Below are positions 17,939-29,430 of a stretch of DNA of 64,000 bases, in pieces; position 1 is the first letter of the stretch; the number at the start of each line of letters is the position of its first letter. Below the pieces are notes generated by a model, which was not told the origin of the DNA, ran no database searches, and worked only from the letters and a program-made list of their open reading frames with translations. A program made the position numbers and the translations under genes. The stretch is from Prado023 sp963798745 (GTDB lineage Bacteria > Actinomycetota > Actinomycetes > S36-B12 > CAIYMF01), in assembly GCA_963798745.1 (NCBI GenBank), contig CAWCUF010000003.1:124001-188000 (forward strand). Direction: 5' to 3'.

Positions 17939-19978
17939 TCATCGGGCCTCCTGGGTCGTGGGGCCATCCTCGCCCACGATCTCCCCGGTCGTCAGGTTGA
18001 CGACGGGGGCGGAGGGCTGCCCGGCCAGTGCGACGACGACCCGCTCGGCCAGGCCGGGGCCGATCCCGGGCACCTGCGCGACCTGCTCGGGGGTGGCGGC
18101 TCGCAGGGAGCGCACCGAGCCGAACCTGGCCAGCAGGGCCTTGCGCCGGGCCGGGCCCAGGCCGGGGATGGTGTCCAGGGCGCTGGTCGTCATCCGCGCC
18201 GAGCGCTTCTGCCGCTGGTAGCGGATCGCGGTGCGGTGCGCCTCGTCGCGCACGCGCTGGAGCAGGTAGAGGCCCTGGCTGGTGCGCGGCAGGATCACCG
18301 GGTCCTCCTCGTCGGGCAGCCACACCTCCTCCAGGCGCTTGGCCAGGCCGACCACCGCGATGTCGGTGATCCCCAGATCGGCCAACGCACCGTATGCCGC
18401 GCTGACCTGCGGTGCTCCCCCGTCGATCACGACCAGGGAGGGCGGATAGGCGAACCGGGTGGACCTACCCGCACCGGCATCGGACCCGGGATCTGACCCG
18501 GGATCAGACCCGGCGCTCGGGGCGCTCGGATCGCTCGGATCGCCCGGGGCGCTCGGATGGCCCGCCTCCTGACCGGAGGCGCCCTGCTCCCGGGCCATCC
18601 GGTGGAAGCGACGGCTGACCACCTCAGCGATCGCAGCCACGTCGTTCTGGCCCGTGAACCCCTTGATGGCGAACTTGCGGTACTCCGAGGGCCGGGGCAG
18701 GCCGTCCTCGAAGACCACCATCGAGGCCACCACATCGTCGGCGCCCAGGTTGGAGACGTCGAAGCACTCGATCCGCAGGGGCGCGCCGGGCAGGTCCAGG
18801 GCGTCAGTGAGCTCGGTCAGCGCCTGGCTGCGGGTGGTCAGGTCCCCGGAGCGACGCAACTTGTGGGAGGCCAGCGACTGGGAGGCGTTGCGGCTGACCG
18901 TCTCCAGCAGGGCGCGCTTGTCCCCGCGCCGCGGGACCGAGAGGGCCACCGGGCCGCCCCGCTGCTGGCCCAGCCAGTCGGCCAGGACGCTCACCTCGTC
19001 CGCACCGGGCAGCGCCGGTACGAGGACGCGGCGCGGCACGTCCGCGTCGGGCTCGGCGTACATCTGCGCCAACAGGGTGGCCACCAGTTGGCCCTCGTCG
19101 GCGTCGTCGACGCGCTCCACGACGAAACCGCGCTCCCCGCGGATCCGGCCGTCGCGGACGTGGAACACCCGCACCGAGGCCTCGAGCTCGTCGCTGGCCA
19201 GGCCGACCACGTCGGCGTCGGTGCCGTCGGGCAGCACCACGGCGTTGCGTTCCAGGACCCGCTGGAGGGCGAACAGGTCGTCGCGCAGTCGGGCTGCCAG
19301 CTCGTAGTCCTGCTCCGCGGCGGCGGTGTTCATCGCCTCGGTGCGGGCGCGCACGAAGCTGGCGGAGTCCCCGGCCATGAACGCGCAGAAGTCGTTGACG
19401 ATCGCCCGGTGCTCCTCGGCAGTCACCTCGCCGGTGCACGGCGCGGCGCACTTGTCGATGTAGCCCAGCAGGCAGGGCCGTCCCGAGGCGTGCGCGCGCC
19501 GGAACACCCCTCGCGTGCAGGTGCGCATCGGGAACACCCGCAGGAGTTGGTCGACGGTCTCCCGGATGGCCCAGGCGTGGGCGTAAGGGCCGAAGTAGCG
19601 CACCCCGGGTCGCTTCTCGCCGCGCATGACCATCACCCGGGGGAACTCCTCGCCCACGGTGACGGCCAGGAACGGGTAGGACTTGTCATCGCGGTAGCGG
19701 ACGTTGAAGCGTGGGTCGAACTCCTTGATCCACGCGAACTCGAGGGTGAGCGCCTCCACCTCGGTGCCGACGACCACCCAGTCCACCGCCCTAGCGGTGC
19801 TGACCATGGTCCGGGTGCGCTGGTGCAACCCCGCGGGGTCCTGGAAGTAGGAGGTCAGTCGGGAGCGGAGGTTCTTGGCCTTGCCCACGTAGATGACCCG
19901 GCCGTGCTGGTCCCGGAAGCGGTACACGCCGGGGTCAGTCGGGATGGCCCCGGGCGCTGGTCGGAAGTCGGCGCTCAC
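17939..19978 (-). CDS. uvrC: UvrC, excinuclease ABC subunit C
   Basis: 679 aa. Makes both incisions in nucleotide excision repair. An N-terminal GIY-YIG nuclease (PTDPGVYRFRDQHGRVIYVGKAKNL) is followed by the Cys-containing segment CLLGYIDKCAAPC, a UVR motif (YELAARLRDDLFAL), an RNase H-like endonuclease domain (ECFDVSNLGADD, VVIDGG) and C-terminal HhH motifs (IPGLGPARRKALL, VPGIGPGLAERV). A Gly/Ser/Asp/Pro insert of about 40 residues (SDPGSDPGSDAGAG) interrupts the second nuclease half before LVVIDGG. GTG start one base from the Rieske gene stop. Confidence 0.95.
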   Translation of the reverse strand: MSADFRPAPGAIPTDPGVYRFRDQHGRVIYVGKAKNLRSRLTSYFQDPAGLHQRTRTMVSTARAVDWVVVGTEVEALTLEFAWIKEFDPRFNVRYRDDKSYPFLAVTVGEEFPRVMVMRGEKRPGVRYFGPYAHAWAIRETVDQLLRVFPMRTCTRGVFRRAHASGRPCLLGYIDKCAAPCTGEVTAEEHRAIVNDFCAFMAGDSASFVRARTEAMNTAAAEQDYELAARLRDDLFALQRVLERNAVVLPDGTDADVVGLASDELEASVRVFHVRDGRIRGERGFVVERVDDADEGQLVATLLAQMYAEPDADVPRRVLVPALPGADEVSVLADWLGQQRGGPVALSVPRRGDKRALLETVSRNASQSLASHKLRRSGDLTTRSQALTELTDALDLPGAPLRIECFDVSNLGADDVVASMVVFEDGLPRPSEYRKFAIKGFTGQNDVAAIAEVVSRRFHRMAREQGASGQEAGHPSAPGDPSDPSAPSAGSDPGSDPGSDAGAGRSTRFAYPPSLVVIDGGAPQVSAAYGALADLGITDIAVVGLAKRLEEVWLPDEEDPVILPRTSQGLYLLQRVRDEAHRTAIRYQRQKRSARMTTSALDTIPGLGPARRKALLARFGSVRSLRAATPEQVAQVPGIGPGLAERVVVALAGQPSAPVVNLTTGEIVGEDGPTTQEAR
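18475..18565 (-). repeat. Low-complexity tandem repeats inside uvrC
   Basis: Short tandem units of the type GGATCNGACCCG and GGCGCTCGGATC encode SDP and PSD/PSA tripeptides. They sit in a linker between conserved blocks, so the reading frame is kept and the catalytic residues are untouched. Confidence 0.6.
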
Positions 19979-19979
19979 C

Positions 19980-20579
19980 TCAGGTCAGGAAGATCTCCCC
20001 ACCCTCGACCACCACCGGCACCGGCTCGAGGCCCGAGGGAGCGGGTCCTCCTACGCGCTGACCGGTGCTGCCGTCGAAGGTGCTGCCGTGACAGTTGCAC
20101 ATGATGGTGTTCTCCACGACCTCGGTCACGGGGCACCCGGCATGCGGGCACCGGCCGTCGAAGGCGAGGAATTCGGAGTCGGTGGGGTGGGTGATCACGA
20201 CGACGCCTGCGTCGGTCCTGACCACGACACCACCGCCCACCGGGAAGTCGCCCACACCCGCGATCGGGTCCCCCGACGGCGTTCCCGGGGTCGACGGGGT
20301 GGCTGCGTCGGTCGGGGCCTGGGTCGGGGTCGAGTCGCCGCTGGTCGGGGTGCTCGTGACGGTCTCCTCGCTGGCGGAGCACGCGCCGAGGGCCAGCACG
20401 GCGACCGCCGCAGCCGAGCCGGTCAGCACGCCTCGTCGACTCACCGAGCCCCGCTCGGAGGCCAGCACCATCCGCAGACCGGAGGCGTCCTCGGCGTTCG
20501 CCGGCATGACCGCCGGCGCCTCGCCCACGTCCGCGCTGCCCTCGTTGGCCGCCCCACAGTTGCAACCGCAACCGCTCAT
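19980..20579 (-). CDS. Rieske [2Fe-2S] lipoprotein with Tat-like signal
   Basis: 199 aa. A Tat-like motif SRRGVLTGSAAAVAVLALGAC (residues about 46-66) ends in a lipobox LGAC, followed by a Thr/Pro linker of about 35 residues and a Rieske domain with CPHAGCP and CNCHGSTFD, the two Cys-His pairs that bind the cluster. It is probably an extracytoplasmic electron carrier anchored to the membrane. The first 12 residues, MSGCGCNCGAAN, add four unexplained cysteines before the signal; translation may start lower, at MPANAEDASG or MVLASERGSV. It is followed at once by uvrC. Confidence 0.85.
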   Translation of the reverse strand: MSGCGCNCGAANEGSADVGEAPAVMPANAEDASGLRMVLASERGSVSRRGVLTGSAAAVAVLALGACSASEETVTSTPTSGDSTPTQAPTDAATPSTPGTPSGDPIAGVGDFPVGGGVVVRTDAGVVVITHPTDSEFLAFDGRCPHAGCPVTEVVENTIMCNCHGSTFDGSTGQRVGGPAPSGLEPVPVVVEGGEIFLT

Positions 20580-20604
20580 GTCCCACCCCTACTCGTCGCC
20601 TGCA

Positions 20605-20677
20605 CCGGTCTGGTCGACCGGGCTGGTTCACCAGTGTCGATGTCAGGTCGTGTCAATTGGTCCGGTCGACCGGTCTG
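20605..20677 (-). promoter_or_regulatory. Pair of palindromic operator-like sites upstream of the Rieske gene
   Basis: CGGTCTGGTCGACCGG (20606-20621) and TGGTCCGGTCGACCGGTC (20659-20676) share GGTCyGGTCGACCGG and lie 53 bp apart, about five helical turns, in the 129-bp gap between uvrA and the Rieske gene. The second contains the perfect palindrome CCGGTCGACCGG. The binding protein is unknown. Confidence 0.4.
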
Positions 20678-20708
20678 TCCCATTGTCACCCGATCTCGCT
20701 CGGCCAGC

Positions 20709-23581
<2,873 letters not shown>

Positions 23582-23582
<1 letters not shown>

Positions 23583-23595
23583 GCGCTGAATCCTA
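23582..23595 (-). promoter_or_regulatory. -10 element of uvrA (leaderless)
   Basis: TAGGAT on the minus strand (23595-23590) is followed by 7 nt before the GTG start; no ribosome-binding site is needed in this arrangement. Confidence 0.45.
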
Positions 23596-23650
23596 AGCCA
23601 GCGCTCTGACACCGGCTCGCGCTCTTCGCTACCGGCGCACCGAGGGCGGG

Positions 23651-24721
23651 TCAGTGCTGCGGGTTGTCGTCCGAGGGAGGCGACTGACCGCCCTGGTCGG
23701 GCACCTGGTCCGGGCGGCCGGCGGGCTGATCGGGCAGCCCGGTGCCCGGGTCCGGGACCTCGACGGGGGTGTCGGCGAGGCTGGGGTCTCGGCGCACCGC
23801 GAGGATGCTCACCGTCGCGGTGACGGCCAGCACCGCGACGATCACCAGCAGTGAGAACGCGGTCGAGATCACCGGGACGTCCAGGTCGGTCGTCTCGTGC
23901 AGGGCGTGCAGCAGGAGCTTGACCGCGATGAAGCCCAGGATGATGGCCAGTCCCTTGGACAGGTAGATCAGGCGGTCCAGCAGCCCGTTGAGCATGAAGT
24001 ACAGCTGGCGCAGACCCATCAGGGCGAAGGCGTTGGCCGTGAACACCAGGTAGGCCTGCTGGGTCAGCCCGAACACGGCCGGAATGGAGTCCAGGGCGAA
24101 CAGCAGGTCGGTGGTGCCGATGGCCAGCATCACCAGGAGCATGGGGGTCACGTGGCGCCGGCCGTCGAGGGTCACCCACAACCTGGTCCCGTGGTAGTCG
24201 CGGGTGGTCGGCACGCGCCGCTCGACCAGCCGGATCAGTGCGTTGCCCTCCGGGTCGGCCTCCGAGTCCCCGCTGCGCCAGACCGATATGGCCGTCCACA
24301 GCAGGAACGCGCCGAACAGGAAGAAGGTCGCCGCGAACCGTTCGATGGCCGCTGCGCCGAGCACGATCAGCGTCCCGCGCAGGATCAGGGCGATCACGAT
24401 GCCGATGGTCAGGACCCGATGCCGGTGCTCCTCGGGGACCGCGAACGAGGTCATGATGATCAGGAACACGAACAGGTTGTCGACGCTCAAGGAGTATTCG
24501 GTGATGTAGCCGGCGAGGAACTCACCGCCGTACTGGGACCCGAACGTGACCGTGACGAAGCCGGCGAACAACAGCGCGAGGGCCACGTAGAAGACCACCC
24601 AGCGGGAGGCCTCCCTGGCCGTGAACGGGTGCGGCCGCCGATCGACGATGATCAGGTCGACGACGATGACACCCAGCAGTCCGAGGATGGTCGCTGCCCA
24701 GAGGGCCGCCGATACATCCAC
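23651..24721 (-). CDS. TerC/Alx family membrane protein
   Basis: 356 aa with about nine membrane helices. Family motifs: EYSLSVDNLFVFLIIMTSFAVP (conserved Asp in the membrane), GTTDLLFALDSIPAVFGLT and FTANAFALMGLRQLYFML. TerC/Alx proteins are linked to tellurite resistance and to manganese export or metalation of secreted proteins. A Pro/Asp/Gln-rich cytosolic tail of about 45 residues ends the protein. The GTG at 24721 is chosen because GGGAGGGG lies 7 nt upstream; a TTG two codons earlier is too close to it. I see no yybP-ykoY riboswitch in the 130-bp leader. Confidence 0.9.
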   Translation of the reverse strand: MDVSAALWAATILGLLGVIVVDLIIVDRRPHPFTAREASRWVVFYVALALLFAGFVTVTFGSQYGGEFLAGYITEYSLSVDNLFVFLIIMTSFAVPEEHRHRVLTIGIVIALILRGTLIVLGAAAIERFAATFFLFGAFLLWTAISVWRSGDSEADPEGNALIRLVERRVPTTRDYHGTRLWVTLDGRRHVTPMLLVMLAIGTTDLLFALDSIPAVFGLTQQAYLVFTANAFALMGLRQLYFMLNGLLDRLIYLSKGLAIILGFIAVKLLLHALHETTDLDVPVISTAFSLLVIVAVLAVTATVSILAVRRDPSLADTPVEVPDPGTGLPDQPAGRPDQVPDQGGQSPPSDDNPQH

Positions 24722-24853
24722 CCGCAAGCCCCTCCCGACCGGTTCACCCCGTCAGGCGAGCGACCTGCGAGGACGTTACATCTTCTCACGCGGCGCGCTC
24801 AGGCGAGGTCGATCGGCTGCGCGGGAGGGCTGCCCACGGCGGGTCGGAACCGG

Positions 24854-26992
24854 TCAGTTCGCTGCCACCATCCCGCGCAACTCGCGTTTCAACTCCGACA
24901 CCTCGTCGCGGTAACGGGCGGCCACCTCGAACTGCAGGTTGGCCGCGGCCGCGTGCATCTGTTCAGTCAGCTCCTGGATCAGGTTGGCCAGCTCGGTGGC
25001 GGGCAGGTCCGCGCGTGGCGAGCCCCCGGAGGCGACCGAGGCGTCGGCCACGGCTGTTCCCGAGCCCGTCCGGCGCGCACCACCCCGGCCGCGCGACTGG
25101 GCCCGTCCCGAGCCCATGGTGGTCGCGGCGGCCAGCACCTCGGCGGTGTCGGCGTCCTCGGAGGCCAGCAGGTCGGTGATGTCGGCGATCTTCTTGCGCA
25201 GGGGCTGCGGGTCGACCCCCCGCTCGAGGTTGTAGGCGATCTGCTTGACTCGCCGCCGGTTGGTCTCGTCGATGGCCACCTGCATCTGCGCGGTGATCGT
25301 GTCGCCGTACATGTGGACCTGGCCGGACACGTTGCGGGCGGCCCGGCCGATGGTCTGGATCAGGCTCCGCTCCGAGCGCAGGAAGCCCGCCTTGTCGGCG
25401 TCGAGGATGCTGACCAAGGACACCTCGGGCAGGTCCAGGCCCTCGCGCAGGAGGTTGATGCCGACCAGTACGTCGAAGACCCCGATCCGCAACTCACGCA
25501 GGAGCTCGACGCGCCGAAGGGTATCGACCTCCGAATGCAGGTAGCGCACCCGGATGCCGCGCTCCAGCAGGTAGTCGGTGAGGTCCTCGGACATCCGCTT
25601 GGTCAGGGTCGTGACCAGGACCCGTTCCCCGCGCGCGGTCCGCACGTTGATCTCAGCCATGAGGTCATCGATCTGGCCCTTGGTCGGCTTGAGGATGATC
25701 TCGGGGTCGATCAGACCGGTGGGCCGGATCACCTGCTCGACCACATCCCCCTCGACCTTGGCCAGCTCGTAGGGACCGGGCGTAGCCGACAGGTAGAGGG
25801 TCTGGCCGATGCGCTCGAGGAACTCCTCCCAGCGCAGGGGTCGGTTGTCCGCGGCGCTGGGCAGCCGGAAGCCGTGATCGACCAGGGTGCGTTTGCGCGA
25901 CATGTCGCCCTCGTACATCCCGCCGATCTGGGGCACGGTCACATGCGACTCGTCGATGACCATCAGGAAGTCGTCGGGGAAGTAGTCGAGCAGGCAGTTC
26001 GGCGCCGATCCCTGGTCGCGGCCGTCGATGTGCCGCGAGTAGTTCTCGATGCCGGAGCAGAAGCCGACCTGTCGCATCATCTCGATGTCATAGGAGGTGC
26101 GCATCTGCAGGCGCTGGGCCTCGAGCAGCTTGCCCTGGGCGTTCAGCTCGGTCAGCCGCTCGGCCAACTCGGCCTCGATGCCGCCCAGCGCGCGCTCCAT
26201 CCGCTCGGGGCCGGCGACGTAGTGGGTGGCCGGGAAGATATAGGTCTCCTGGTCGTCGGTGAGCACCTCACCGGTGACCGGGTGCAGAGTCATCAGGCGC
26301 TCGATCTCGTCGCCGAACATGTCGATGCGCACCGGATGCTGCTCGTAGACCGGGAACACCTCGATGGTGTCGCCGCGGACCCGGAACGTGCCGCGCTCGA
26401 AGGACAGGTCGTTGCGCGCGTACTGGTTGCCCACGAACTGGCGCAGCAGGGCGTCACGGTCGACCTCCTCGCCCACGCGCAGGCGGACCATCCGATCGAC
26501 GTACTCCTGCGGGGTGCCCAGGCCGTAGATCGCCGAGACGGTGGCCACCACGATCACATCGCGGCGGGTCAGCAGGGAGTTGGTGGCCGAGTGCCGCAAC
26601 CGCTCGACCTCGTCGTTGATCGAGGAGTCCTTCTCGATGTAGGTGTCGGTCTGCGGGATGTACGCCTCGGGCTGGTAGTAGTCGTAGTAGGAGACGAAGT
26701 ACTCCACGGCGTTGTCCGGGAGCAGCTCGCGGAACTCGTTGGCCAACTGCGCAGCAAGCGTCTTGTTCGGGGCCATCACCAATGTGGGCCGCTGCAACCT
26801 CTCCACCAACCACGCGGTCGTCGCGGACTTGCCCGTACCGGTGGCTCCCATCAGGACCACGTCCTGCACGCCGGATTCGATGCGACTGGCGATCTCGGCG
26901 ATGGCCGTCGGCTGGTCGCCCGCCGGCTGGTACTCGCTGATGACCCGGAACGGCGCGACACGCCGCTGCAGGTCGGTGACTGGTCTGGTCAT
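24854..26992 (-). CDS. uvrB: UvrB, excinuclease ABC subunit B
   Basis: 712 aa. Helicase-like core of nucleotide excision repair. Walker A is LMGATGTGKSATTAWL, the beta-hairpin is YFVSYYDYYQPEAYIPQTDT with KDSSINDEVERLR, the DEAD-box-like motif is VIDESH, motif VI is QTIGRAARNVSGQVHMYGD, and the C-terminal UVR domain is LIQELTEQMHAAAANLQFEVA. A Gly/Arg-rich linker precedes the UVR domain. ATG 26992 is preferred over GTG 26998 because TACGGT (27004-26999) lies exactly 6 nt before the ATG. Confidence 0.95.
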   Translation of the reverse strand: MTRPVTDLQRRVAPFRVISEYQPAGDQPTAIAEIASRIESGVQDVVLMGATGTGKSATTAWLVERLQRPTLVMAPNKTLAAQLANEFRELLPDNAVEYFVSYYDYYQPEAYIPQTDTYIEKDSSINDEVERLRHSATNSLLTRRDVIVVATVSAIYGLGTPQEYVDRMVRLRVGEEVDRDALLRQFVGNQYARNDLSFERGTFRVRGDTIEVFPVYEQHPVRIDMFGDEIERLMTLHPVTGEVLTDDQETYIFPATHYVAGPERMERALGGIEAELAERLTELNAQGKLLEAQRLQMRTSYDIEMMRQVGFCSGIENYSRHIDGRDQGSAPNCLLDYFPDDFLMVIDESHVTVPQIGGMYEGDMSRKRTLVDHGFRLPSAADNRPLRWEEFLERIGQTLYLSATPGPYELAKVEGDVVEQVIRPTGLIDPEIILKPTKGQIDDLMAEINVRTARGERVLVTTLTKRMSEDLTDYLLERGIRVRYLHSEVDTLRRVELLRELRIGVFDVLVGINLLREGLDLPEVSLVSILDADKAGFLRSERSLIQTIGRAARNVSGQVHMYGDTITAQMQVAIDETNRRRVKQIAYNLERGVDPQPLRKKIADITDLLASEDADTAEVLAAATTMGSGRAQSRGRGGARRTGSGTAVADASVASGGSPRADLPATELANLIQELTEQMHAAAANLQFEVAARYRDEVSELKRELRGMVAAN

Positions 26993-27004
26993 GGCCACAC
27001 CGTA
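26992..27004 (-). promoter_or_regulatory. -10 element of uvrB (leaderless)
   Basis: TACGGT, then 6 nt, then ATG, identical in sequence and spacing to the response-regulator start at 6686. No LexA-box-like palindrome is visible nearby. Confidence 0.4.
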
Positions 27005-27096
27005 TGCGAGCCCTCCGACATCGGCTCCCGAGGCGCGGCTACGCCCCCAGCGCCGTCCCGACGCTGCCCAACTTCCCCAGCCGGACCACCTGCGCG

Positions 27097-27699
27097 CTAC
27101 TCACCCGTCGCCGCCTGCAGCAGGTACCACGCGCGGTCCACCTGCGCCTCGAGCTGGTCGGCATCCCCGCCGTTGTCGATCAGGATGTCGGCCACCTCGG
27201 CGCGCTGCTCGTCGGTGGCCTGCCGGGCCATCCGCTCGTGCGCATCACTCACGGGGATCCCGCGCACCGCCAGGCGAGCCAGGCGCGCCGGCACCGGCGC
27301 GTGCACCACCAGGACCAGGTCGAAGTCGTCGGCCATCCCGTTCTCGACCAGCAGGGGCATGTCGTAGACGATCACCGGGGCACCGTTGCGCGCGGCCTGC
27401 TCGAGCAACAGCTCGGCGCGGGCGGCGATGCGTGGATGCATGATCGCGTCGAGGTCAGACAGCGCGGCCGGGTCCGGGAACACGATGTCGGCCAGCCCCG
27501 CCCGATCGAGTTCACCATCGTCCTGCAGGACGCTGGGCCCGAACCGGTCCACGATCGCTGCCAGGGCCGGCTCCCCGGGCACGACGATCTCGCGGGCGAT
27601 CCGGTCCCCGTCGACCACCACCGCACCACGATCGGCCAGCAGGTCCGCGACCGTGGACTTGCCCGAGCCGATCCCGCCAGTGAGCCCCACCCTGATCAT
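27097..27699 (-). CDS. coaE: Dephospho-CoA kinase
   Basis: 200 aa. Phosphorylates dephospho-CoA at the ribose 3' OH, the last step of CoA synthesis. P-loop GLTGGIGSGKSTVADLLADRG, then VVDGDRIAREIVVPG and PLLVENGMADDFDLVLVV with the LID region RLARLAVRGIPVSDAHERM. The start MIRVGLTGG is chosen because the P-loop begins six residues in; a GTG two codons earlier is possible. uvrB-coaE-rpsA order is common in actinobacteria; here a flippase gene is inserted between coaE and rpsA. Confidence 0.94.
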   Translation of the reverse strand: MIRVGLTGGIGSGKSTVADLLADRGAVVVDGDRIAREIVVPGEPALAAIVDRFGPSVLQDDGELDRAGLADIVFPDPAALSDLDAIMHPRIAARAELLLEQAARNGAPVIVYDMPLLVENGMADDFDLVLVVHAPVPARLARLAVRGIPVSDAHERMARQATDEQRAEVADILIDNGGDADQLEAQVDRAWYLLQAATGE

Positions 27700-27890
27700 C
27701 GGCACAGCATGCCAGCAACAACGCCGTGGTGCACTGGCGCCGAGCCGGGGACGCGCAGCGCGCAGTTCGGGCCAACACCGGCAGGCCGCATCAAGGATCA
27801 GCGTGCGCAGACCCGTCTGCCAGTGGGTCAGCGGGCTTGGCCCTCGGCCCGGGTTTCCAAGCACGGCGCGTCGTGGGCGAGGATGGGCCG

Positions 27891-29168
27891 GTGGAGCCCG
27901 AGCAGCCGACTGGTGTGGACGACCTCAATCCGTCCTCGCCACCGCCGCCCCAGGGCCTGTCGGTCCAGGGCACGGCCCTTGTCGGCGCCGGGCTGCTGAT
28001 CTCCCAGATCATCGCCATGCTGCAGATGTTGGTGGTCTCGCGGCTGCTGGGCCCCGAGGAGTTCGGGGCGTTCGGTGCCATGGCCGTCATCCTGTTGCTG
28101 GGCAGCACAGCGATGGCCGCCACGCAGGTCGTGATCGCCAGACATGTGGCCTCCGGTCACTCTTCGCAGCACGTCGGGGCAGTGGCCGTACTGGTGGTCG
28201 GGCTGGTGACGTTCACGCTCACGGCGATGGTGTCCCCGTTCGTGAGCGCCGCCCTGGATCTCGGCGATGTCACCGGGCTCATACTCGTGGGGGCCACCTT
28301 CGTCCCGTTCGCGATCACCGGGGCCCAGTTGGGGCTGCTCCAGGGCGCCGAGCGGCACCGCCGGCTCGGAGCGCTCTACGTGGTGGCCACCGCTGCCCGG
28401 GTGCTCGGCGCGATCCTGGGTGCGGCCGTGGGCGGATCGGCGGACAGCACGGTGCTGGGCCTGGCGATCGGCGCCGGTTTCGGGGCGCTGATCGGGCAGT
28501 TCCTGCTGGTCGGCCAGCCCGCGTGGGGGGTCCGGGAGGAGGGCACGCGCGACTTCCTGGTGGAGGTGTTCCACGCTGCGCATGCGCTGATCGCCCTCTA
28601 CGCGCTGACCAACCTCGACGTCCTGCTCGCCCGCGCCGTACTCCCGGCCTTCGACGCGGGCCTGTACGCAGCAGGTGCCCTGGTGGCGCGCGCGGTGTTC
28701 TTCCTGCCGCAGGCCGTGCTCGTCGCGGCGTTCCCGCGGATGGTGGCCGGCGCCCGCGGCGCCCAGCGGCAAGCGGTGATCGCCGTGGCTGCGCTGGGGT
28801 TGCTGGCCACTGTGGTCGTCGCGGCGCTGCCGACCCTGATCATCACGATCATGGCCGGCTCGCAGTATCTCGAGGTCGGTCCAGAGCTGTGGATCTTCGC
28901 TCTCGCCGGCGCTGGTTTCGGAGTCGTGCAGGTGCTGCTCTACGCCAGGATGGCCCGCCACGACCGCCGCGCCACGGTCCTGCTGTGGGCTGGTGTTGCC
29001 TGCCTGGTCGCACTGGCGCTGGCCTTCGGCACGTCCATCCGCGCGCTGGCCCTGTGCGCCGCGGGGGTGGCGTGGACCGTGGCGCTGGCCGGAGTGCTCT
29101 GGGCCCGCAGCAGCGGCTCCGGGCAGCCCGCTTCCGCGGCGGAGCGGCCCACTTCCGCTGCGGATTGA
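27891..29168 (+). CDS. Oligosaccharide flippase family membrane protein (Wzx/MATE-like)
   Basis: 425 aa with about twelve membrane helices. The first, ALVGAGLLISQIIAMLQMLVVSRLLGPEEFGAFG, is the classic start of polysaccharide-biosynthesis flippases (sequence features: gain of VVSRLLGPEEFG). Such proteins move lipid-linked glycans outward. The frame is open 55 codons upstream; the GTG at 27891 lies 6 nt after a GAGGAT hexamer and gives a short Pro-rich tail before helix 1. No glycosyltransferase cluster is adjacent, so the substrate is unknown. The last codons and stop (29166-29168) lie within intergenic element B. Confidence 0.8.
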   Translation: MEPEQPTGVDDLNPSSPPPPQGLSVQGTALVGAGLLISQIIAMLQMLVVSRLLGPEEFGAFGAMAVILLLGSTAMAATQVVIARHVASGHSSQHVGAVAVLVVGLVTFTLTAMVSPFVSAALDLGDVTGLILVGATFVPFAITGAQLGLLQGAERHRRLGALYVVATAARVLGAILGAAVGGSADSTVLGLAIGAGFGALIGQFLLVGQPAWGVREEGTRDFLVEVFHAAHALIALYALTNLDVLLARAVLPAFDAGLYAAGALVARAVFFLPQAVLVAAFPRMVAGARGAQRQAVIAVAALGLLATVVVAALPTLIITIMAGSQYLEVGPELWIFALAGAGFGVVQVLLYARMARHDRRATVLLWAGVACLVALALAFGTSIRALALCAAGVAWTVALAGVLWARSSGSGQPASAAERPTSAAD

Positions 29169-29240
29169 TCCAAGTTCGAGGGGGTTCGGGGCCACGAAGC
29201 TCGGATCGATCGCGCGGAGGCCGCCGAGACTTGGATCGTC
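29162..29240 (-). repeat. Three-box phased intergenic element, copy B
   Basis: In minus-strand orientation: box 1 GACGATCCAAGTCT (29240-29227), box 2 ATCGATCCGAGCTTC (29210-29196), inverted box 3 GAACTTGGATCAATCC (29177-29162). Core starts fall at 29235, 29205 and 29173, so the spacings are 30 and 32 bp, as in copies A and C. Its first bases include the flippase stop codon. A duplicated 16-mer (29259 and 29286) follows. Confidence 0.7.
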
Positions 29241-29258
29241 CCCCTCAAGAACGGGTGT

Positions 29259-29301
29259 GGGCGGCGTCGCGGGGCGGCAGAGCGCGGGCGGCGTCGCGGG
29301 G
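29259..29301 (+). repeat. 16-bp direct repeat beside element B
   Basis: GGGCGGCGTCGCGGGG at 29259-29274 and 29286-29301, period 27 bp. Confidence 0.6.
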
Positions 29302-29362
29302 ACGGCGATGCGGCGGGGTACGGGGTGCGAGGGCAGGGGGCGCGGCCGCGGCGGGACAGGGA

Positions 29363-29395
29363 ACGGCCCCGGAACCCAGGTGGGTCCGGGGCCGT
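29363..29395 (-). terminator. Hairpin terminator after rpsA
   Basis: ACGGCCCCGGAACCC and GGGTCCGGGGCCGT form a near-perfect stem (one bulged A) with a short loop, 35 bp behind the rpsA stop. No U-run is visible on the rpsA side. Confidence 0.55.
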
Positions 29396-29430
29396 CCGCC
29401 GCGGTGCGGCGATGCGCCGACGTGCGCCGG

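Noticed and set aside
24722..24853. Manganese (yybP-ykoY) riboswitch upstream of the terC gene
   Set aside because: The leader is only about 130 bp and I could not find the paired conserved internal-loop sequences of that class.
26993..27096. SOS (LexA) box upstream of uvrB
   Set aside because: No CGAAC-N4-GTTCG-like palindrome is present in the upstream region.
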